The notes under the pieces were generated by a model. The model made no database searches, was not told the DNA's origin, and was given only the letters and a program-made list of their open reading frames with translations. From contig NC_006396.1 of the NCBI RefSeq assembly GCF_000011085.1, forward strand, positions 248,001 through 312,000: 64,000 bases of DNA, in the 5' to 3' direction. The translations under genes and the position numbers were made by a program. Below, piece after piece: positions 57,878 to 64,000 of this stretch. Position 1 is the first letter of the stretch; every line of letters begins with the position of its first letter. This DNA is from Haloarcula marismortui ATCC 43049 (GTDB lineage Archaea; Halobacteriota; Halobacteria; Halobacteriales; Haloarculaceae).

Positions 57878-59161
57878 ATGACTACTGAGTTTGGGACAGG
57901 GCAGGCGACGGGGGACTCTGGAGATGCAGCAGCGATGGACGCCATACGGGAAGCTATGGCCGACATCTCGGCCAGCGAACCGGACTTCTGTCAGATTTTC
58001 TGCTCCCCGGCATATGATTACGATGCGGTACTGTGGGGTGCGCGAAGTGTTGTCGGTTCAGATACCGAAATCGTGGGCTGTTCGTCTTCCGGGGAGTTCA
58101 CTGAAACCGGCTCGGGGAACGGAACTGTTACAGTCGGCGTCGTTTCGTCGGACTCGATGCGGTTCTTCTCCAGCATTTCGACTGAACTCAGTGCTGATCC
58201 CGAACGCTGTCTGTTCGAAGCCGTTCATGACCTCCCCGCGAGCGGCGACCCTGCTGTCGATGGGTATCCGCATCGGACGATCATCAACCTCCACGACGGC
58301 ATGGCCGGAATCGGAAACAAGGTCACGCGACTCACCGAGCAGTACCTCGACGACGAGGAGACGCCGGTCGTCGGCGGGTCTGCGGGTGACGACCTCCAGT
58401 TACAGCAGACCCACGTCTTCCGGAACGACCGCGTCGAGACGGACGCCGTCGTCCTCACGCTCATCGCCGCAGAGGACGCGCTACCGGTGACCGTCAATCA
58501 CGGCCACGAACCGATCTCCGAGGCGATGACGGTAACCCGTGCAGAGGGAAGCACTGTGTACGAACTCGACGGCAGACCTGCCTTCGAAGCCTGGCGGGAC
58601 GCGATTCGGGAGGACGCGATGGAGACATACGATATCGATGTCGACGAGCTGGAGGCGGGGTCGGAAGACCTTGTCATGTTGCTCGGTCGCTACGAGCTCG
58701 GTATCGAGTCGGAGCCAGAATCTGACGCGGACGGACTCGCTTCCCGAATCAAGACCTTCATCGAGAGTAAACTCATCTCGACGACGGGATACAACATCCG
58801 ATGGCCGGGCCATACAACCGACACCGAGGGGCCGCTGGACTTCGCTGTCACTGTCTCCGAAGGAACGGAAGTGGTGGTGACACATAGCAATAAATCCGAC
58901 CAGGTGTATGCGGTCCGGAACGCCGCCAACAACGCTGTCAATGAACTCCGCGGCGGAAGCGTCGCGGGTGGGTTCGTCTACGACTGTGCCTGCCGTGCGA
59001 TGATTCTCGGCGAGGATTTCGATGACGCCGTCGACACGATTCACAGCGCTATCGACGCGCCCTTCGCCGGCTTCGAAACCTACGGTGAAGTCTGCTCGGC
59101 CGACGAGGATTACACTGGCTATCACAACACTTCCTCAGTCATCCTGCTGTTCCCGGAGTGA
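57878..59161 (+). CDS. FIST-domain sensor protein
   Basis: A 427-residue protein with FIST_N (GQATGDSGDAAAMDAIREAMADISASEPDFCQIFCSPAYDYDAVLWGARSVVGSDTEIVGCSSSGEFTETGSGNGTVTVGVVSSDSMRFFS; PVVGGSAGDDLQLQQTHVF) and FIST_C (VYELDGRPAFEAWRDAIREDAME ... GGSVAGGFVYDCACRAMILGEDFDDAVDTIHSAIDAPFAGFETYGEVCS). FIST domains bind small molecules, perhaps amino acids, and usually feed two-component systems. No kinase is adjacent. It is cytosolic with no membrane segment. Confidence 0.88.
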   Translation: MTTEFGTGQATGDSGDAAAMDAIREAMADISASEPDFCQIFCSPAYDYDAVLWGARSVVGSDTEIVGCSSSGEFTETGSGNGTVTVGVVSSDSMRFFSSISTELSADPERCLFEAVHDLPASGDPAVDGYPHRTIINLHDGMAGIGNKVTRLTEQYLDDEETPVVGGSAGDDLQLQQTHVFRNDRVETDAVVLTLIAAEDALPVTVNHGHEPISEAMTVTRAEGSTVYELDGRPAFEAWRDAIREDAMETYDIDVDELEAGSEDLVMLLGRYELGIESEPESDADGLASRIKTFIESKLISTTGYNIRWPGHTTDTEGPLDFAVTVSEGTEVVVTHSNKSDQVYAVRNAANNAVNELRGGSVAGGFVYDCACRAMILGEDFDDAVDTIHSAIDAPFAGFETYGEVCSADEDYTGYHNTSSVILLFPE

Positions 59162-59214
59162 CGACTACGGGACTGCGACCAGCGAAGAATAAACGCCACT
59201 CTTGTTCCTGTCCC

Positions 59215-59610
59215 TCAGACGCCGGACTCGATGGTGATTTCGGCGTGTAGCTCATCCTGCAGCGCCGAGTGGACGTGACAGATGTCCTCGGCGAGTTCCA
59301 CGATATCCTGCTCTTCGTCGGCGAGTGACGCCTCGACCTCGACGTGGAAGTCAATGTATTCCAGGTCGTCGTCCTCATCGAGACCCGCAGCGACCTCGAC
59401 ATCGACGCTGCCGATGTCCTCGTGGCCGTACTTGTCGGCGGCGACGCGCAGTGCCGGGATATAACAGGAGGCGTAGTCGGCGGCCAGAATCTCGTTCGGC
59501 GACGGGCCGTTCTCGCTCAGCGCATCGACGATAAGCTCCCACTCGCCGTTGATAATACTCTCTACTGTGTATCCTTCCTCGCAGGTGCTCTCGACTTCAA
59601 TATCTGCCAT
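59215..59610 (-). CDS. OsmC/Ohr-family peroxide-detoxifying protein
   Basis: A 131-residue OsmC-type protein: YTVESIINGEWELIVDALSENGPSPNEILAADYASCYIPALRVAADKYG ... DICHVHSALQDELHAEITIE. The first active Cys is Cys49 in ASCYIPAL and the second Cys111 in DICHVHSAL, the two-Cys pair that reduces organic hydroperoxides. Acidic residues dominate. It lies convergently after the FIST gene and probably responds to oxidative stress. Confidence 0.9.
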   Translation of the reverse strand: MADIEVESTCEEGYTVESIINGEWELIVDALSENGPSPNEILAADYASCYIPALRVAADKYGHEDIGSVDVEVAAGLDEDDDLEYIDFHVEVEASLADEEQDIVELAEDICHVHSALQDELHAEITIESGV

Positions 59611-59714
59611 AGCAATCCTGTGGACACGGCCCTCCCCCTAAACGTTTCCTGCATGGCATTTCTGTGCGGGGCACTGCCGAAAGATAATACACTTCCAGCC
59701 CGTACAAAGAGGCA

Positions 59715-60086
59715 ATGGAACACCTCGCACCGTCGAACGTGCCGGTGTACGCGACGCGGGAACACCAGCGCGAGATCTGGGAACGCTGTCGGGACCGTGG
59801 ACACCCGGTCCTCGCCGTCAGAGAGGCGACGCGGGGATTCATCGTCCGGTACGACCTCCAGCACCTGTCCTATGAGCTCTCTGACGCCACCGTTCAGGCG
59901 CTTCGGGACCGTGTGCGGTCCCGCCGACCGTACCCGACGACGACGGACCCGATCTCGGAGACGGAGGGCGTCGGCGGCGAGGCCGGCCCGGTGTCCGGCG
60001 AACTCCACGCGGGTACCGAACAGGCTGCCAGAGAATTAGCCTCGCACATCTCTGGGTTCGTGCTGGACCGGTCGAACTGGCGGTAG
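59715..60086 (+). CDS. Uncharacterised protein, 123 aa
   Basis: A 123-residue soluble protein: NVPVYATREHQREIWERCRDRGHPVLAVREATRGFIVRYDLQHLSYELSDATVQALRDRVRSRRPYPTTT ... ELHAGTEQAARELASHISGFVLDRSNWR. It is more basic than its neighbours in the middle, suggesting nucleic-acid contact, with a helical C-terminus. No family recognised. A long inverted repeat (60097-60127) directly follows its stop. Confidence 0.6.
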   Translation: MEHLAPSNVPVYATREHQREIWERCRDRGHPVLAVREATRGFIVRYDLQHLSYELSDATVQALRDRVRSRRPYPTTTDPISETEGVGGEAGPVSGELHAGTEQAARELASHISGFVLDRSNWR

Positions 60087-60096
60087 TGCCGAACCA

Positions 60097-60127
60097 ACAC
60101 GGCTGTGGCTTTTTTACACAGCCGTGT
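60097..60127. promoter_or_regulatory. 11-bp inverted repeat around a T-rich loop
   Basis: ACACGGCTGTG (60097-60107) and CACAGCCGTGT (60117-60127) are perfect complements flanking GCTTTTTTA. It can be a terminator for 59715-60086. The TTTTTTA loop also sits about 26 nt before the UbiA-gene ATG at 60139, so the arms would flank its box A like an operator. Confidence 0.5.
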
Positions 60128-60138
60128 CTTGTTGCCCT

Positions 60139-60993
60139 ATGGCAGTCGCCCGACACGAGACCGGTCCGTTTGCGACCGTGAGTGCCCTGGCCTCGCAGGT
60201 ACATCCGGTGTTCATGTTGCCACCGCTCGCGACGTCGCTGTTCGGTGGGTTGCTCTCCGGTGGGTTCTGGCCACCGGTGGCTGTGCTCCATGCGGGCGCG
60301 ATGTTCTTCGCCGTCTACACGGCCCACGTCAAGGACGGCTACGTCGATTTCCACGTCCGCGGCGAGGACGACGACCATCCCCTCACTGGTGCTGGCTGTC
60401 GCATGGCGCTGGTCGGTGCTGGTGTCGGCTTCGCGCTCTGTACGGCGGCCATCTGGCTGCTGGTCGGTCCCGGTGCGGCACTGCTGACGCTTCCGACTTG
60501 GATTATCGGCTACACCCACGCGCCGCAACTGGATATGAACCCCGTCGGCGCGACGATGGGCTATCCGGCGGGTATCGCGCTGGCGCTACTGGGCGGCTAC
60601 TACGCGCAGGTGACGACGCTGACGCCGCGTGCCGTCGGTCTCGCGGCCGTGTTCCTCCTGTTGCTGACCGGCATCAAGATCATCGACGATGAGCAAGACT
60701 ACGACTACGACCGGTCGATACAGAAACGGACCGTCGCTGTCGTACTGGGTCACCAGCGTGCCCGACAGCTTGCGCTCGGCCTGTTCGGAGTGGCCCTCCT
60801 TGGAATCGTGGGGCTGTCCGTGGCATTGCCCGGTATCCCGCCGAGTGCTGCGGCGGCCGCGCTCGTCTTCGGGGCGGTCGCGGCTATCGCTCAGCGAGGC
60901 GACCCCGAAACTGCGACGATGCTGCTGATTCGCGGGTCGTATCTCCTGTTGGCCGTCCTCGTGACCGCTGTCTGGTTCCGGCCGCTGGCGTGA
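60139..60993 (+). CDS. UbiA-family prenyltransferase
   Basis: A 284-residue membrane prenyltransferase from MAVARHETGPF. Two Asp-rich motifs are AHVKDGYVDFHVRGEDDD (near residue 65) and IKIIDDEQDYDYDRSIQKRT (near residue 187), with about eight helices. UbiA enzymes attach polyprenyl chains to quinone or lipid acceptors. In haloarchaea candidates include archaeal lipid synthesis and menaquinone modification, and this protein is not the LyeJ type. The first motif is atypical, so the acceptor is uncertain. Confidence 0.8.
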   Translation: MAVARHETGPFATVSALASQVHPVFMLPPLATSLFGGLLSGGFWPPVAVLHAGAMFFAVYTAHVKDGYVDFHVRGEDDDHPLTGAGCRMALVGAGVGFALCTAAIWLLVGPGAALLTLPTWIIGYTHAPQLDMNPVGATMGYPAGIALALLGGYYAQVTTLTPRAVGLAAVFLLLLTGIKIIDDEQDYDYDRSIQKRTVAVVLGHQRARQLALGLFGVALLGIVGLSVALPGIPPSAAAAALVFGAVAAIAQRGDPETATMLLIRGSYLLLAVLVTAVWFRPLA

Positions 60994-61067
60994 GGATGTA
61001 GCCGTTCTGGCAGTCATGTGTTCGCTGGCTGTTCGAAACTGCTATCGCTCGAAACCGCCCTCGTCAG

Positions 61068-61727
61068 TCAGCCCGACACGTGTGTGAGGACGTGGGTCGC
61101 GGAGACGACCAGCGAAATCGTTACCATCGAGACAGCCATGACACCGGCGACGACCGGTGAGAGGTTCCCGGTGAGGCCACCGACTGCGAGCAGCACGGCG
61201 GCAATGATCGTACAGACCAGCAGGGCCAGATGGACGAACAGCCACGGACCGATACGTCGCAGTGAATCGAGCAGCGTCTCGACTCCCGACGGCTGTGTGG
61301 GCCGAACTCGCTTACCGGGCCGGTAGTACTCCGTGGCAGTCCCGTAGCCCGTGCTCCCGCCCCGAGTCTGGGTGGGCCGCTGTGTCGCTTTCGCCGCTGC
61401 CTCGTCCGTCGTTTCTGCGTCGACCCGCTGGTCGACGTACTGCTGTGCGATGTCACTGACACCACCCGTAGCTGTGCCTCCGTCCGCGCCGCTGTCGACG
61501 TGCCTGTTGACGTATGCGTCGTGACCGAGTCGGTCGTATCGCGCTCGCTCGGCCTCATCAGTGAGCACGTTCTTCGCCTGCGTGAGTCGCTTGAACCGTT
61601 CTCCGGCGGCAGGGTCGTCACTCACGTCCGGGTGATGCGCTTTCGTCTGCTCCCGGTAGGCGCGGACTATCGTCTCTTCGGTGGCATCTGGGTCCACCCC
61701 CAGAATACCGTAGAACGTCGCTTCCAT
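61068..61727 (-). CDS. J-domain membrane protein
   Basis: A 219-residue protein from MEATFYGILGVDPDATEETIVRAYREQTKAHHPDVSDDPAAGERFKRLTQAKNVLTDEAERARYDRLGHDAYV, a J domain with intact HPD. It lacks the Gly/Phe and zinc domains of DnaJ. After a Thr/Gly-rich linker come two membrane helices (FVHLALLVCTIIAAVLLAVGGL and SPVVAGVMAVSMVTISLVVSAT). It probably recruits DnaK to the membrane. A membrane-anchored co-chaperone of this type recurs in haloarchaea. Confidence 0.88.
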   Translation of the reverse strand: MEATFYGILGVDPDATEETIVRAYREQTKAHHPDVSDDPAAGERFKRLTQAKNVLTDEAERARYDRLGHDAYVNRHVDSGADGGTATGGVSDIAQQYVDQRVDAETTDEAAAKATQRPTQTRGGSTGYGTATEYYRPGKRVRPTQPSGVETLLDSLRRIGPWLFVHLALLVCTIIAAVLLAVGGLTGNLSPVVAGVMAVSMVTISLVVSATHVLTHVSG

Positions 61728-61854
61728 ACACACCCCTGTGTATTTATCCAGTTGGACTAGGCGTATAATAAGGTATTCACTCCCTCACGCTACGATATCG
61801 CTCGTCTGTCGCCGAGTCGCCGGACTGAAACTGCGTGGCCACCACCGTCTCTGT

Positions 61855-62403
61855 ATGGACGAAGACACCGAGGACTGGGAGACACAGTTGCAAGCCAACC
61901 GGGACGAGAAAGACCGCTTTTTTTCCGAACACCGCCAATCACCGATTCCACCGGAGGAACGCGATGATTTCGACGGACTCAGCTACTTCGACCCGGACCC
62001 CGACTATCGGGTCGAAGCAACGGTTACCGTCCACGAGACACCAGAATCAGTCGATCTGGAGACGAGTGACGACCGAACAGTGCGCTATCTCCACGTCGCA
62101 ACGCTCTCGTTCGACCTCGACGGCGAGTCCCGCGACCTCCATGCGTTCCGGCAGGCCGCCGACGAGTCACGGACGCTCTTTGTTCCGTTCCGGGACAAGA
62201 CGACCGGGCAACAGAGCTACGACGGCGGCCGATACATGGAACTGGAACCCGACCGCGACCTGAGTGACGGCGACGAGATTACGCTGGATTTCAATCTCGC
62301 GTACTCGCCATTCTGTGCCTACAGCGACACCTTCTCCTGTCCGCTCCCGCCGGAGTCAAACTGGCTCGAAACTGCGGTGACGGCCGGGGAGCGGACAGAC
62401 TGA
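61855..62403 (+). CDS. DUF1684-family protein
   Basis: A 182-residue protein from MDEDTEDWETQLQANRDEKDRFFSEHRQSPIPPEERDDFDGLSYFDPDPDYRVEATV. The family hallmarks are RxxKDxFF near the start, GLSYFDPD, and a late block YDGGRYMELEPDRDLSDGDEITLDFNLAYSPFCAYSDTFSCPLPPESNWL (the NxAYNPxCAY-type motif of DUF1684). Its biochemical role is unknown. No signal peptide. The extension upstream of this ATG is not conserved in style. Confidence 0.85.
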   Translation: MDEDTEDWETQLQANRDEKDRFFSEHRQSPIPPEERDDFDGLSYFDPDPDYRVEATVTVHETPESVDLETSDDRTVRYLHVATLSFDLDGESRDLHAFRQAADESRTLFVPFRDKTTGQQSYDGGRYMELEPDRDLSDGDEITLDFNLAYSPFCAYSDTFSCPLPPESNWLETAVTAGERTD

Positions 62404-62475
62404 GGCGTCCTTGCCGGCAGTCACGACACCAACACCAAACGAATTGTTTACACATCGCCACGACCAAGACAGTGT

Positions 62476-63336
62476 ATGGCAACGGCGACCCGCGACCGTC
62501 CGATTCTGCAGGCCTTCCAGTACGGGTTTACGCTTTTCTCGGCGCTTTCGCTGGGTGTGATAGGACTCGGGTTCGGATCAGTCCTGCTCCTTACCATCGC
62601 TTTTTCCCTGTCACTCGGCGCAGGAGTCCAGATAACCGAAGTACAGACACTGGTTCTTGGGTTGATAACGGTCCAGGGAATCGGCTGCCCGGTCATCGCA
62701 TACACGTACATCAAACTCAGGCCGGTGATCAGAGCGAAGCTCCGTGAGGTATTCTCGTATGCGCCAGACACCGGAGCATTCAGTATCGGCATTTCTGTGC
62801 CGAGCCTCCGTGAGGTCGGCATCGTCGTGCTGGGCTACGCCAGCGCAATGGGCGGGCTCGTAGTGGTGGCTGTCGTCATCACGGCGCTCGTCTCGATGTT
62901 CGGGATAGAACCGGCAACCAATCAGGCAGCGGAGACCGGGATGGAGAACCCCGATGTCCTCCTCCTGTTGATTCCCGCCTCCTTCCTCCTCATCGGCCCG
63001 GGCGAGGAACTGCTGTTCCGCGGCGTCGTTCAGGGCCGCATCCGGGACTACTTCGGCCCGATTTCGGGCGTCGCCATTGCAAGCGTCATTTTCGCTGGCA
63101 TTCACTACCCCGCCCTCAGCGGTGGGTCGGTCACGGGGAAGCTGGTCGCGGTGAGTGCCCTCCTCATTCCATCACTCATCCTCGGCACAACCTATGAGTA
63201 CACGGACAACATCATCGTCCCGTCACTCATCCACGGTGCATACAACGCCACGCTGTTTACTGGTCTGTATGTCACCGTGAAGTTCAGTGGTGAACTCTCG
63301 TCCGCCGCGAACGTCCTCAGTAGCAGCGGGTTCTGA
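62476..63336 (+). CDS. CPBP intramembrane metalloprotease
   Basis: A 286-residue membrane protein of the CAAX-protease/bacteriocin-processing (CPBP) family: PGEELLFRGVVQGRIRDYFG (Glu177, Glu178 and Arg182), SVIFAGIHYPAL (His210) and NIIVPSLIHGAYNATLF (His near 258). These are the EExxxR, FxxxH and HxxxN motifs of the family. About eight helices. Candidate roles include processing of small peptides or regulated proteolysis; the substrate is unknown. A hairpin (63348-63365) follows. Confidence 0.88.
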   Translation: MATATRDRPILQAFQYGFTLFSALSLGVIGLGFGSVLLLTIAFSLSLGAGVQITEVQTLVLGLITVQGIGCPVIAYTYIKLRPVIRAKLREVFSYAPDTGAFSIGISVPSLREVGIVVLGYASAMGGLVVVAVVITALVSMFGIEPATNQAAETGMENPDVLLLLIPASFLLIGPGEELLFRGVVQGRIRDYFGPISGVAIASVIFAGIHYPALSGGSVTGKLVAVSALLIPSLILGTTYEYTDNIIVPSLIHGAYNATLFTGLYVTVKFSGELSSAANVLSSSGF

Positions 63337-63347
63337 CCGACCCTGTC

Positions 63348-63365
63348 ACAGCAGGGCCGTGCTGT
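63348..63365 (+). terminator. Hairpin after the CPBP gene
   Basis: ACAGCA-GGGCCG-TGCTGT, a 6-bp stem just after the CPBP stop. The downstream T-rich run is weak, so this may be RNA stabilisation rather than termination. Confidence 0.35.
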
Positions 63366-63597
63366 CTGACGTTTGTAAATCATGTGGTTAGTTTACTGAC
63401 CTTTACACGCAAGGGAAGGTGACATTCGTGTTCGACAAGTATTTCTTAAATCCGGTTTTTGTGACTTTTATACTCTCTAAGACAGAATTAGCATTCTATC
63501 TATCACCCGATTTTTACCCAGAGACAGGCGATACATTGATGCTATTACTTTGAAATGACAACCCTCTTATTGCAGTTTTCGCACAATGTTTAAACAG

Positions 63598-64000
63598 ATG
63601 GCTGGTTCAGTGCGTGTCTTACATGTCGATGACGAACCGGACTTTGCCGATCTAACTGCGGCATATCTCGAGCGGACCATGGATTCACTCACCGTCGACA
63701 CCGCGATGCGGGCCGACGAGGTTATCGCGGACCGTCCGCAGGACACGTATGACTGTATCATCAGCGACTACGATATGCCTGGCATGAATGGGCTGGCGTT
63801 CCTCGAACGGATTCGCGAGGACGCACCGAAGCTTCCGTTCATTCTCTATACTGGGAAAGGCAGTGAAGAGATCGCAGCCGAAGCAATCTCCGCAGGTGTT
63901 ACGGACTATATTCAGAAGGAACCGGGAACGTCTCAGTACACGGTGCTAGCGAACCGGGTCCAAAACGCCGTCGAAGCCCGCAGAGACGAACTGCAGGTCA
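63598..64000 (+). CDS. Receiver-domain response regulator, cut by the window end
   Basis: The start of a response regulator closely related to that at 51134: SVRVLHVDDEPDFADLTAAYLERTMDSLTVDTAMRAD ... DCIISDYDMPGMNGLAFLERI ... LYTGKGSEEIAAEAISAGVTDYIQKEPGTSQYTVLANRVQNAVEARRDEL. The phospho-Asp and Lys are present. An ATG 12 nt earlier (63586) is an alternative; 63598 is about 29 nt from a T-rich box. What follows (likely PAS, perhaps kinase) is outside the window. Confidence 0.85.
   Translation, partial: MAGSVRVLHVDDEPDFADLTAAYLERTMDSLTVDTAMRADEVIADRPQDTYDCIISDYDMPGMNGLAFLERIREDAPKLPFILYTGKGSEEIAAEAISAGVTDYIQKEPGTSQYTVLANRVQNAVEARRDELQV

Noticed and set aside
1..64000. CRISPR arrays, insertion sequences, rRNA and tRNA genes
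   Set aside because: No regularly spaced repeats, transposase motifs or complete cloverleaf sequences were seen on either strand by eye; a tRNAscan or ISfinder search would be needed to exclude small ones.

Overview
This window is haloarchaeal chromosomal DNA, most likely from Haloarcula or a close relative. The evidence is the high GC content, the very acidic proteins, many leaderless promoters (AT-rich box A about 25-30 nt before the start codon), archaeal replication genes (priS-gins51), TFS, dodecin, the bacterioruberin genes (crtD-lyeJ-cruF) and a ketohexokinase/1-phosphofructokinase/class I aldolase cluster of the kind described in Haloarcula. I see no rRNA, tRNA, CRISPR array or insertion sequence, so it reads as core chromosome.

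Layout. 0-9.7 kb: dodecin, small membrane proteins, two MscS-type channels, a 5'-nucleotidase-like phosphoesterase, a universal stress protein, a PAC2 protein, an eIF2B-like protein and a pilin-like protein. 9.7-15.7 kb: DoxX, an acetyltransferase, primase small subunit plus GINS (translationally coupled), and an HtrA-type lipoprotein protease. 15.8-22.5 kb: a Zn/Cd-type P-ATPase and a convergent iron-type substrate-binding lipoprotein, both with DtxR/SirR-like operators between box A and start, then a metallo-hydrolase and a histidine kinase. 22.5-31 kb: ilvD, a GHMP/beta-RFAP synthase-like protein, an OYE flavoprotein, a DUF368 polyprenyl-phosphate translocase candidate, purD, and a lipoprotein gene with an apparent frameshift. 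31-34.6 kb: an HTH protein, TFS and a three-gene module of disordered/zinc/coiled-coil proteins with a RecA/KaiC-like protein lacking the Walker A lysine. 34.7-38 kb: bacterioruberin synthesis. 38-42.7 kb: an M24 peptidase and small regulators. 42.8-53.3 kb: leucine/isoleucine/valine synthesis (leuA, ilvB-ilvN-ilvC-orf-leuC-leuD, a CARF-like regulator, a response regulator, leuB). 53.4-57 kb: glpR-pfkB and the opposing fba-ketohexokinase pair. 57-64 kb: FIST sensor, OsmC, UbiA prenyltransferase, J-domain membrane protein, CPBP protease and a truncated response regulator.

The most interesting point is the 345-nt leader before ilvB. A box A is followed at leaderless distance by a 28-codon ORF whose last ten residues contain six Ile/Leu/Val. 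Its stop codon sits inside a GC hairpin followed by a pyrimidine-rich tract, and ilvB itself starts behind a good Shine-Dalgarno. This has the architecture of a bacterial leader-peptide attenuator, here in an archaeon. I know of no demonstrated archaeal example.

Two genes have reading-frame anomalies that could be real or sequencing errors: the 5' end of leuA and the 3' end of a lipoprotein gene near 29.9 kb. Functions rest on motif recognition by eye; no database search was possible.
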